Source: Opitutaceae bacterium
GTDB taxonomy: Bacteria > Verrucomicrobiota > Verrucomicrobiia > Opitutales > Opitutaceae
DNA length: 12,488 nucleotides
Assembly (NCBI GenBank): GCA_029979145.1
Contig: JAPOIC010000035.1
Span: 1-12,488 of the forward strand
Reading direction: 5' to 3'
The stretch's first letter is position 1; each line of letters opens with the position of its first letter. The notes under the pieces were generated by a model. It was not told where the DNA came from, ran no database searches, and worked only from the letters and a program-made list of their open reading frames with translations. Shown here in pieces: positions 1 through 5,915 of this stretch. The position numbers and the translations under genes are program-made.

Positions 1-288
1 CATCGGCTCCACGGCAGGATGCAATCTTCTCCCGAAATCGCCACCGCCTTGGCCCGGGACTACGTCCTCGTCATGGTCGACGTAAACACCCGCAAGGGCG
101 TGAAGCGAAACGCCGACGTGGTTGAGCGCTACGGCAATCCGACCCAACACGGTCTACCCGTGTTCGTGGTGCTCGACACCGATGGCCAGCCGCTGGTGAC
201 CCAGGAAACCGGTTCGCTGGAGGACGGCGAAGGCCATAGTCCGGCCAAAGTGACGGCCTTCCTCGCCCAATGGGCGCCGGCCCGGTGA
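1..288 (+). CDS. Thioredoxin-fold family protein, C-terminal part (5' end outside window)
   Basis: The frame is open from base 1 and the visible 95 residues begin HRLHGRMQ. In thioredoxin-like proteins of the DUF255/thioredoxin_7 type this kind of segment directly follows the redox CxxC motif, which would lie just outside the window. An ATG at 19 exists, but starting there would cut into the fold, so the gene is called 5'-partial. The pattern is typical of the C-terminal half of the fold: a beta strand (YVLVMVDVN), the cis-proline loop and strand (GLPVFVVLDTDG) and a final helix (AKVTAFLAQW). A thiol-disulfide or reductase role in the cell envelope is inferred and the substrate is unknown. 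It lies 52 nt upstream of the HemX/CcsA-like gene on the same strand, which fits a link to cytochrome c or haem metabolism but does not prove one. The active-site cysteines cannot be checked here. Confidence 0.75.
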   Translation, partial: HRLHGRMQSSPEIATALARDYVLVMVDVNTRKGVKRNADVVERYGNPTQHGLPVFVVLDTDGQPLVTQETGSLEDGEGHSPAKVTAFLAQWAPAR

Positions 289-340
289 CCCGCGGGCTGC
301 ACTTGCCACCACGGCCCAACCCGCCAAGTTGGCCCTTCGC

Positions 341-1183
341 ATGTTTTCCTCAATGACGGACCGTGACTGGCTCTGGATTGCCGGCGAGTTCTACCTCGTC
401 GGATTCCTGCTGGGCACGTGGTCGCTTTGGCGGGGCGGCCGGCCCTCCGGCGTGGCGATGTATGCGTTGATCGGCGCCGGCTATCTCATGCAGCTGCTCG
501 GGCTCTACCTGCGCGGATTGACCGTCGGCGGCTGCCCCTTGGGCAACACCTTCGAGCTCTTCCAATTCACCGCCTGGTCCGCGACCACCCTCTATTTGGT
601 CGTGGGCGTGACGTTCCGCTCCTCGTTGCTCGGCTACTTCACCGCCTGCCTCTCCGCGGTCCTGACCCTCACAGCGCTGGCGATCCCAGCTTGGGATGCC
701 ACCCGCCGCTCGCACCTTTTCGGCAGCAACCCGTGGATCGAGTTCCACGCGGCCCTCGCGCTCTTCAGTTACGGAGTTTTCGCCCTCCTCGCGCTGACGG
801 CGGTGATGCTGCTCCTGCGCAACTACTCCCTGAAGCACAAGCGCCTGGGCGGATGGTTTTCGTTTCTCCCCTCGATTCTTGATCTCGACCAAATCAGCAC
901 GCGGCTGTTGACCACGGGCCTTGCCCTCTTGTCCGCGGCGCTGCTGGTCGGCTCGGCCTACTGGCTGCGCGAGCCCGGCAGTGTCAATCTTGCCAAGCTC
1001 CTGATCACCGTCGCCATCTGGGCGGCCTACGGCGCCGCGCTCGGCCTGCGCCTGCGCGGCCGGCTCGTCTCGCGTCGTTTCGCGTGGACCTGCATCGCGC
1101 TCTTCGCGGCCGCGCTGCTCTCCCTCGGTCCGGTCAACTCCAGCCGCAACCCCGTGGCGCAGTCGCAGGAGGTGAAGTCATGA
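341..1183 (+). CDS. HemX/CcsA-type integral membrane protein (cytochrome c assembly family)
   Basis: This is a 280-residue protein with about eight hydrophobic segments and no cleavable signal. Family features are the loop CPLGNTFELFQF (about residues 65-76), comparable to the conserved N-x-(F/Y)-E segment of CcsA and HemX proteins. A conserved histidine lies in WIEFHAALALFSYGVF (H136), and LPSILDLDQISTRLLTTG (about 176-193) precedes the late membrane spans. The tryptophan-rich WWD haem-handling motif of true CcsA is not preserved: the corresponding stretch is YWLREPGSVN. The second flanking histidine is also not seen (AAYGAALGLR). This favours a HemX-like role, as in the Bacillus hemAX pair, over a full cytochrome c synthase subunit. 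Its 3' end overlaps the hemA start by ATGA, so the two are probably translationally coupled. The start is uncertain: ATG 341 is used, while TTG 329 and ATG 353 are alternatives and none has a clear ribosome binding site. Confidence 0.82.
   Translation: MFSSMTDRDWLWIAGEFYLVGFLLGTWSLWRGGRPSGVAMYALIGAGYLMQLLGLYLRGLTVGGCPLGNTFELFQFTAWSATTLYLVVGVTFRSSLLGYFTACLSAVLTLTALAIPAWDATRRSHLFGSNPWIEFHAALALFSYGVFALLALTAVMLLLRNYSLKHKRLGGWFSFLPSILDLDQISTRLLTTGLALLSAALLVGSAYWLREPGSVNLAKLLITVAIWAAYGAALGLRLRGRLVSRRFAWTCIALFAAALLSLGPVNSSRNPVAQSQEVKS
1167..1172 (+). promoter_or_regulatory. Canonical ribosome binding site for hemA
   Basis: AGGAGG lies 7 nt before the ATG at 1180, inside the last codons of the upstream membrane protein gene. 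It decides the hemA start: the frame stays open upstream to an ATG at 1084, but that one lies deep inside the upstream gene and has no such site. It is the only strong Shine-Dalgarno sequence at a gene start in this window. Confidence 0.85.
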
Positions 1184-2268
1184 GCGAGCCGGGCGAACGC
1201 CAGACACTGTTTGTCCTCGGGGCCACCCACCATCAGGCGCCGATCGAAGTGCGCGAAAAACTCGCGCTCGCCGCCGAGGCCCTGGATCCGCTGCACCAGG
1301 CCCTCGCCACCGTCCCGGGCCTCGACGAGTTCACGGTGCTAAGCACCTGCAACCGCACCGAGTTCTACGGCGTCGCTTCCGGGCCCGAGACGCTGCGACA
1401 CCTTCAGGCCGTCTTCTGCATGCGGCAGGATTTTGCCGAGGCTGAATTCGCCAAGTTTGCGCTTCAATTGCACGGCCGTCCCGCGGTGCAACACCTGATG
1501 GAGGTGGCTGCCGGTCTCGATTCCCAGCTCATCGGCGAGACCGAGATTTTTGGGCAGGTGAAGGACGCCTACGCCCGCGCCCAGGAACGCCGCAGCACGG
1601 GCCCCGTCCTGAACCGCGTTTTCCAAAAAGCCTTTCAAGCCGCCAAGCACGTGCGCACCCACACCGCCATCACCAGCGGCCAGGTCAGCGTGGCCAACGT
1701 CGCCGTCGAGCTCGCCCAGACCATCTACGGCGTACTCAGCTCCGTGCGCATCCTGCTGCTCGGCGCCGGCGACATCGGTGAAAAGACCGCCCGGGCCTTT
1801 CAAAGCCGCGGCGCCGCGGCGCTCACCGTTTCCAGCCGCCGCATTGAGCACGCCATGGAGCTGGCCTCCGCGATGGATGCCACCGCCCTCCCCTTCGAGC
1901 ACCGCGAACACCACCTGGCGGACTTCGACATCGTGGTGTGCAGCACGGCCGCGCCGGGCACGGTGCTGACGACCGCCGCGGTGCGCGACGCCATGCGCCG
2001 CCGAGCGGCCCGGCCGCTTTTCCTGATCGACCTCGCCCTGCCGCGCGATGTCGAGGCGAGCGCCGCCGACCTGCCCAACGTCTACCTCTACAACCTCGAC
2101 GACCTCGCGAAGATCGCCGAAGAGAACCGTTCCGCCCGCGAGGCCGAGATCGAAAAGTGCCGCACCTTGCTCACTGAACGCACTGCGGTCGTTTGGGAGC
2201 AGATCGAGCCGCGACTAACTGGCACGGCCACCGGCAGTGCACACCGCGACGTGCCCGCCCATCCGTAA
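1180..2268 (+). CDS. hemA: Glutamyl-tRNA reductase, short form lacking the usual C-terminal dimerisation domain
   Basis: This enzyme reduces glutamyl-tRNA(Glu) with NADPH to glutamate-1-semialdehyde, the first committed step of the C5 route to tetrapyrroles, in the cytoplasm. The protein has 362 residues. The N-terminal catalytic domain has GATHHQAPIEVREK (14-27) and the nucleophile motif STCNRTE with Cys57. It continues with LIGETEIFGQVKDAY (117-131) and KHVRTHTAI (156-164). The NADPH domain has GAGDIG (195-200), IDLALPRDV (283-291) and YLYNLDDL (302-309). A helix rich in E and R follows (about 310-345), and the protein then ends with a polar tail. Most bacterial GluTRs run to about 415-460 residues with a C-terminal helical dimerisation domain, which is missing here. 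The downstream sequence shows no continuation in another frame. The start is set by AGGAGG and the ATGA overlap with the HemX-like gene. No other haem gene follows. Confidence 0.95.
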   Translation: MSEPGERQTLFVLGATHHQAPIEVREKLALAAEALDPLHQALATVPGLDEFTVLSTCNRTEFYGVASGPETLRHLQAVFCMRQDFAEAEFAKFALQLHGRPAVQHLMEVAAGLDSQLIGETEIFGQVKDAYARAQERRSTGPVLNRVFQKAFQAAKHVRTHTAITSGQVSVANVAVELAQTIYGVLSSVRILLLGAGDIGEKTARAFQSRGAAALTVSSRRIEHAMELASAMDATALPFEHREHHLADFDIVVCSTAAPGTVLTTAAVRDAMRRRAARPLFLIDLALPRDVEASAADLPNVYLYNLDDLAKIAEENRSAREAEIEKCRTLLTERTAVVWEQIEPRLTGTATGSAHRDVPAHP

Positions 2269-2343
2269 GCAAAGGCCGGCCGGAGTGGTGCCAACGCTAA
2301 TTCGCGCTAATCCGGAAATTGGCTCAAGGATCCTTTTCCAGGA

Positions 2344-2483
2344 TGCAGGGCGGGGTCGCTGACCCCGCCTAAGGGTAACTGTCCCCGCCGCGGCAGGGGC
2401 GCCGCAGCTCCAGTTCTCTGTTCCCTTCGTTTCCTCCTGTGCAAATCCAAATCGCAAGGCGGGGTCAGCGACCCCGCCCTACA
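2344..2483. repeat. REPIN-like composite: two inverted copies of a GC-rich palindrome
   Basis: Positions 2344-2370 and 2457-2483 are inverted copies of each other, identical at 26 of 27 positions by direct comparison. Each copy is itself a hairpin with perfect 9-bp arms, GGCGGGGTC and GACCCCGCC, and a 3-nt loop (2349-2369 and 2458-2478). The outer ends read TGCAGGG and CCCTACA. The 86-nt spacer holds a further hairpin of CCCC/GGGG around GCCGCGGC (2383-2399) and a 25-nt module seen again at 7336. This is the architecture of a REP doublet (REPIN). It lies between the convergent ends of hemA and the small gene at 2506-2646, so it may also act as a bidirectional terminator or mRNA 3'-end stabiliser. 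Mobility by a RAYT-type enzyme is inference; no such gene is in the window. Bases 2269-2343 hold nothing beyond small palindromes such as AAGGATCCTT. Confidence 0.8.
2415..2439 (+). repeat. 25-nt dispersed repeat module, copy 1
   Basis: This 25-nt stretch begins TCTCTGTTC and ends CCTCCTG. It matches 7336-7360 at 21 of 25 positions in the same orientation. Both copies are intergenic: this one lies inside the 2344-2483 composite, the other between lolC and lolD. It appears to be a dispersed non-coding repeat of unknown role. Confidence 0.6.
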
Positions 2484-2505
2484 GAAATCAGCGCTCCAAC
2501 CAGAC

Positions 2506-2646
2506 TCAGGTCGCGCGGCGGGCCTGCTCCTGACGCACCAGCACCCAGGCCAGCATGCTGCCCAGGCACCCGACCGCGAACACGATCCACGGCAAGCGAG
2601 CCACGCCGCGACCTGGCACGGAGGGGCGGGAATTTAAGGGGCTCAT
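2506..2646 (-). CDS. Small single-span membrane protein downstream of lpxB (46 aa)
   Basis: This short frame runs from ATG (2646-2644) to TGA (2508-2506). The product has 46 residues: a basic, proline-rich N-terminus (MSPLNSRPSVPGRGVAR), one hydrophobic segment of about 18 residues (LPWIVFAVGCLGSMLAWVLV, about 18-37), and a charged tail (RQEQARRAT). This is the plan of a single-pass inner membrane peptide. All but about six codons end in G or C, as in the neighbouring genes, which supports coding. It starts 33 nt after the lpxB stop on the same strand and could be the last gene of the oxidoreductase-lpxB transcript. No convincing ribosome binding site is visible, but that is true of most genes here. 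I do not recognise a family. It might be chance coding in a GC-rich gap; the hydrophobic block and codon bias argue otherwise. Confidence 0.5.
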   Translation of the reverse strand: MSPLNSRPSVPGRGVARLPWIVFAVGCLGSMLAWVLVRQEQARRAT

Positions 2647-2679
2647 CGGGGCGAGGTAAATTAGAGGAGAATCTTCAGC

Positions 2680-3837
2680 TTACCCCAGATGCCGGGCGAG
2701 CCAGTCAGCCACCGTGCCGGCCGCCGGCTGATTGAGCAAGGCCGCAAGCCGGTCGCGTTGGGCGACGGTGGACGCGCGCCTCGAAGCGTCGTGCAGGCAG
2801 GCGCGCAACTCGGCGGCCAAGGCCGCGGGCCGCGCGGCATCTTGGATATACTCCGGATACATCGGTTCTTTCAGCAGCAGGTTCGCGATGCCGATGTAGT
2901 CCAGCTTCACCCACCAACGGGCCAGCAGGTAGGTGAGCGGATTCGTGCGATAAGCAATGGCCCCCGGGATTCCCGCCAAGGCGCAATGCAACGACATCGT
3001 GCCCGAGCTGGTGAGCACGGCCGAAGCGGGCACCGCCTCGCCCCCAATTGGCACGCACCGGATTTGCGCCGGCGGATGCGCGGCTTGGATCACCGCCAGC
3101 ACGGCTTCACTGGGATAAAGGATGGTCGCCGCTGCCGACGGATCGTGCGCCGCCAGGCCGCGCAGCAGCACCGGCAGAATCCGCGCCACCGCCTGTTTGC
3201 GGCTCCCGGGTAGCAACAGGATCGGCGCCGATGGATCATGCCGCACCGGAGAAACATAGTCCGCCGCGACGAAGGGGTGCCCGACGAATTCCACCGGCAG
3301 ATCGGTGTCGCTGTAACAACCGACTTCGAAAGGGAAAATCACCGCCAGCGCATCTAGGTCGCGCGCCATCGCAAACCGCCGGTGTGCCTTCCAAGCCCAG
3401 ATCTGCGGCGAAATGTAATAGAGCACCTGCACGTCGCCGCCGCCTTTCACCGACAGCCCGCGTTCGCGCAGCGCCGCGGCCAGCCGCAGGTTCAATCCCG
3501 GATAATCCACGAAGCACACCGCGCGCGGCCGGTGTTCCGCGATCCAGCGCAAGGTTTGCGCAAGCAGCGCTTTGAAAAACGAGTAGCTCTTCAGCACCTC
3601 GACAAAACCCACGACCGAGCTGGCGGTGAGGTCGTGCAGCAACTCCGCGCCCGCCGCCGCCAGCTTGGGGCCGCCCAATGCGCAGACGCTCAGTCCCGGC
3701 CGTTTGGCAAGGAGCTCCGCCACCGCCACCGCCGCATGCTCGTCGCCCGAATGTTCCCCCGCCACCACCAGCAGGTCGGGACGAGCCGCCGCCGGCGCCG
3801 GCAGGCGAAAGGGAATCTTTGGTGAGTCCTCACTCAT
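2680..3837 (-). CDS. lpxB: Lipid-A-disaccharide synthase
   Basis: LpxB is a peripheral inner-membrane glycosyltransferase (GT-B fold, family GT19) that joins UDP-diacylglucosamine to lipid X, forming the beta-1,6 disaccharide of lipid A and releasing UDP. The 385 residues match the usual length. Motifs in order: VVAGEHSGDEHAA (24-36, the family AGExSGD), FVDYPGLNLRLA (109-120, with the conserved Asp111), LYYISPQIWAWKAHR (139-153), VGHPF (185-189), LLLPGSR (207-213), SSGTMSLHCALAGIPG (277-292), AYRTNPLTYLLAR (295-307) and DYIGIANLLL (313-322). One oddity is that the donor-site motif, usually SGTxxLE, reads SGTMSLH, with His284 in place of Glu. The ATG at 3837 is used. A dispersed repeat begins 3 nt upstream of it, so the leader is repeat-derived and has no clear ribosome binding site. 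The upstream neighbour is a GnnA-like oxidoreductase gene on the same strand. Confidence 0.95.
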   Translation of the reverse strand: MSEDSPKIPFRLPAPAAARPDLLVVAGEHSGDEHAAVAVAELLAKRPGLSVCALGGPKLAAAGAELLHDLTASSVVGFVEVLKSYSFFKALLAQTLRWIAEHRPRAVCFVDYPGLNLRLAAALRERGLSVKGGGDVQVLYYISPQIWAWKAHRRFAMARDLDALAVIFPFEVGCYSDTDLPVEFVGHPFVAADYVSPVRHDPSAPILLLPGSRKQAVARILPVLLRGLAAHDPSAAATILYPSEAVLAVIQAAHPPAQIRCVPIGGEAVPASAVLTSSGTMSLHCALAGIPGAIAYRTNPLTYLLARWWVKLDYIGIANLLLKEPMYPEYIQDAARPAALAAELRACLHDASRRASTVAQRDRLAALLNQPAAGTVADWLARHLG

Positions 3838-3840
3838 GAT

Positions 3841-3869
3841 TTACCGCCAAGATCGCGAAGTTCGCCAAG
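3841..3869 (+). repeat. Dispersed intergenic repeat, first of an inverted pair (gfo-lpxB gap)
   Basis: The 29-nt sequence begins TTACCGCCAAGATCGCGAAG. The reverse complement of 3950-3978 matches it at 22 of 29 positions, so the two copies face each other across 80 nt. It sits 3 nt upstream of the lpxB start codon and forms the lpxB leader. The pattern (alternating CGC with AAG/AAC runs) resembles short repeats that are common between genes in several environmental bacteria; that resemblance is from memory. Confidence 0.6.
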
Positions 3870-3949
3870 AGATGAACCACGCCAAGTTGAAAAAATTGCA
3901 CTGTGAGTGGCCGCACTCGGTATGATTACAGGAGAAAATAGCATCCGTT

Positions 3950-3978
3950 CTTTGCGACCTTGGCGCTTTTCGCGGTTA
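3950..3978 (-). repeat. Dispersed intergenic repeat, second of an inverted pair; supplies a stop codon
   Basis: This is the partner of 3841-3869 in opposite orientation. On the + strand it reads CTTTGCGACCTTGGCGCTTT and continues to GCGGTTA at 3978. Its last three bases (3976-3978) are the TAA stop of the oxidoreductase gene, so the repeat reaches into the 3' end of that gene. The 80 nt between the copies hold a weak 5-bp hairpin (3905-3918) and an A/T-rich stretch, without a convincing terminator. Confidence 0.55.
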
Positions 3979-4968
3979 TGCACTCTTCTTTCGGATTTGA
4001 TCCGTGATTGTGATCGCCACCTCGAGCGCGCTCTTGCCGAGGGCGGCGCCAACCTTGGGCTGGCGCGCCTCGCGTACGCTATCGAGGAAGCTGGCCAGCT
4101 CCAGGGCCAGCGGCTCGCCCTTCTCGATCGGTATCTCCTTCACCGGAATGGCGCTGAGGTCGCCGGCCTTTACCAAGCCGACCTTCATTTTCAGGCCATA
4201 GGCGATGATGTCGCTCTTCTTCACCAGGTGCCCGGCCTGGTTCATGAAATCAAGCGAGAGGTAGGCGTTGGACTGAAAGATGCGGATCTCGCGCTGTTTC
4301 TTCGTGCTCATGCGACTGGCGCTCAGGTTGGCCACGCAGCCGTTTTCAAATTCCAAACGGGCGTTGGCGATGTCCTCGCCCTTGGACAGCACGGTGACAC
4401 CCACGCTGTCGATGCGTTTGATCGGCGACTTCACCAGGGCCAGCACGATGCCGATGTCATGAATCATGAGGTCGAGCACGACACCGACCTCGGTGCCGCG
4501 CGGCTGGTAGGGCGCGAGGCGCTCGGCCGTGATGTATTGCGGCGCGTCCACGTGCTTCTCGAGGAAGCTCATCACCGGGTTGAAGTGCTCGATGTGCCCC
4601 ACCTGCACGAGGCAGCCGTGCTCTTGGGCGGCGGCGAGCACGCGCTCGGCTTCCTCCAGGCTCGCGCACAACGGTTTCTCGATCAGCAAATGCGTCCCGC
4701 GCTGCAGCAAGGGCAGGGCGACCTGCTCATGGCGGTCCGTCGGGACCACCACCGACACCGCATCGCAGACCTCGCCGAGTTCCTCGATCGTCGCGAACCG
4801 CCGGCAATTGTGCCGCGCACAGATCTCGGCGGCGCGCTCGTCGCTGGTCTCGAAGATGCCGGTAAGCTCGGCGCCCGGCAGGGCGGCGTAGATCCGCGCA
4901 TGGTGCTGGCCGAGTGAACCCACTCCGGCCACGCCGCAACGGATCCGTTCAGGGGAGGCGAATGGCAT
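3976..4968 (-). CDS. Gfo/Idh/MocA-family NAD(P)-dependent oxidoreductase, GnnA-like, next to lpxB
   Basis: The product has 330 residues from ATG 4968. An in-frame extension to 5031 exists, but its sequence (CGAVSRVATGDGNP) is unlike the family and lies before the Rossmann strand. The N-terminal dinucleotide-binding fold shows CGVAGVGSLGQHHARIYAAL (11-30, GxGxxG). The family EKP motif is at 97-99 (LLIEKPL), with VGHIEHFNP at 123-131 and the catalytic-site segment DLMIHDIGIV at 166-175 (His170, Asp171). The C-terminal half is the alpha/beta substrate domain. Known relatives beside lpx genes include GnnA, which oxidises the 3-hydroxyl of UDP-GlcNAc so that the transaminase GnnB can install a 3-amino group. 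LpxA then N-acylates it. The lpxB neighbour makes that role plausible here but unproven, and no GnnB is in the window. It diverges from the dioxygenase gene at 5100. Its stop codon lies in a repeat. Confidence 0.85.
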   Translation of the reverse strand: MPFASPERIRCGVAGVGSLGQHHARIYAALPGAELTGIFETSDERAAEICARHNCRRFATIEELGEVCDAVSVVVPTDRHEQVALPLLQRGTHLLIEKPLCASLEEAERVLAAAQEHGCLVQVGHIEHFNPVMSFLEKHVDAPQYITAERLAPYQPRGTEVGVVLDLMIHDIGIVLALVKSPIKRIDSVGVTVLSKGEDIANARLEFENGCVANLSASRMSTKKQREIRIFQSNAYLSLDFMNQAGHLVKKSDIIAYGLKMKVGLVKAGDLSAIPVKEIPIEKGEPLALELASFLDSVREARQPKVGAALGKSALEVAITITDQIRKKSA

Positions 4969-5099
4969 GCGCCCAATGCAGGGGTTTCCGTCCCCGGTGG
5001 CAACGCGGGAAACCGCCCCGCAAATTTTCATGGGTTTTCAGGCTCGGCGCTTGTCTTCCGCGCCCGGTCGCTCTCTAGGCTTCCCCGAATCCCCACCCC

Positions 5100-5885
5100 A
5101 TGCTTACCCAACCTTTGTCGGAATCGGAAACCAGCGACATCATCGATCGCTTTCATCGCGACGGATTCGCCGTCGTGCGCAACGTCCTGAGCGCCGAGGA
5201 ATGCGCGCAACTGCGCGCCATGACCGACGAAATCGCCAGCCGCCCTTCCGTGCAGGCGGCCAGCAAGGGTTGGTTCGTCGTGCGCGAGCCGGAGCGGGAG
5301 GACATCGCCTTCGCCCGCCTCTTCATTCGCGAGCCGATCTATTCCCTGGTGCAGGAAATCCTTGGGCCCGAGTGCCGCTTCTGCGGCCAGAACGTGATCC
5401 GCAACAAACCCGGCGAGGCCGTCTCCAACTGGCATGTCGATGACTGCAACAAACTCGAGCATCCCCTGCCGCCGGAGATCCCGCGCTGGCCGGCGGGCGC
5501 CCGGATGCCACTGATGTGGCTCAGCGTCCAGGTGCCGTTGACCGACATCCAGGAGCTCGACGACGGCCCGACCGAGATCGTGCCCGGCAGCCACTACTCC
5601 GGCCGCCTGCCCGACGTGGACAATCTCGTCTTCGAAGGCCAAGGCGTGGAGCAAATCTACTGCCGGGCCGGCGACATCTACCTGTTCAACCACCAGACCT
5701 GGCACCGCGGCCGGCCGAACACGGGCACCAAGACGCGCTACCTCATGCAGCTGCAATATGCGCGCGGCGACAGCCTCGCCTTCCGCTGCTCCGTCGCCGA
5801 GCCCAACCCTGCCATGGACAAAGTCCTCGCCGGCGCCGACCCGCGCCTCATCGAAGTCATGACCGGCCGGGCGAAATACGTGTGA
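5100..5885 (+). CDS. Phytanoyl-CoA dioxygenase (PhyH) family protein
   Basis: The product has 261 residues, is cytoplasmic and has no signal peptide. It is a double-stranded beta-helix Fe(II)/2-oxoglutarate oxygenase of the PhyH family. Visible residues are the iron ligands His112 and Asp114 (NWHVDD), the distal His202 (TWHRGRPNTG) and Arg213 eleven residues later (KTRY), which in this family binds the 2-oxoglutarate carboxylate. The N-terminal FHRDGFAVVRNVLSAEEC (18-35) and the segment DDGPTEIVPGSHYSGR (154-169) are also typical. The facial triad looks complete, so it should be active, but PhyH proteins hydroxylate or halogenate very different small molecules and the substrate cannot be read from sequence. 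The leader is C-rich with no Shine-Dalgarno sequence. The gene diverges from the oxidoreductase at 4968 and is followed 30 nt later by a GNAT gene, likely co-transcribed. Confidence 0.88.
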   Translation: MLTQPLSESETSDIIDRFHRDGFAVVRNVLSAEECAQLRAMTDEIASRPSVQAASKGWFVVREPEREDIAFARLFIREPIYSLVQEILGPECRFCGQNVIRNKPGEAVSNWHVDDCNKLEHPLPPEIPRWPAGARMPLMWLSVQVPLTDIQELDDGPTEIVPGSHYSGRLPDVDNLVFEGQGVEQIYCRAGDIYLFNHQTWHRGRPNTGTKTRYLMQLQYARGDSLAFRCSVAEPNPAMDKVLAGADPRLIEVMTGRAKYV

Positions 5886-5915
5886 AACGGACCGCCTTGG
5901 TCCGCCTGCCGCGCA

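Noticed and set aside
1084..1179. Upstream extension of hemA to an ATG at 1084
   Set aside because: This stretch lies inside the HemX-like gene in another frame, gives an Arg-rich sequence unlike GluTR, and the AGGAGG site clearly points to 1180.
2344..2483. CRISPR array or insertion sequence remnant
   Set aside because: The repeats are inverted, number two, and are palindromic with no regular spacers. No transposase fragment is visible in any frame.
3905..3918. Small hairpin GAGTG/CACTC in the oxidoreductase-lpxB gap as a terminator
   Set aside because: The stem has only 5 bp, and on the minus strand the nearest T-run is separated by several bases. It is too weak to call.
3907..4917. 336-codon + strand frame opposite the oxidoreductase gene
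   Set aside because: It is the complementary shadow of a Gfo/Idh/MocA gene with intact motifs, and its own translation shows no recognisable fold or membrane pattern.
5051..5079. Possible promoter TTGTCT with 17-nt spacing to TCTAGG before the PhyH gene
   Set aside because: Each box matches the consensus poorly and GC-rich DNA gives such pairs often; not supportable as a feature.
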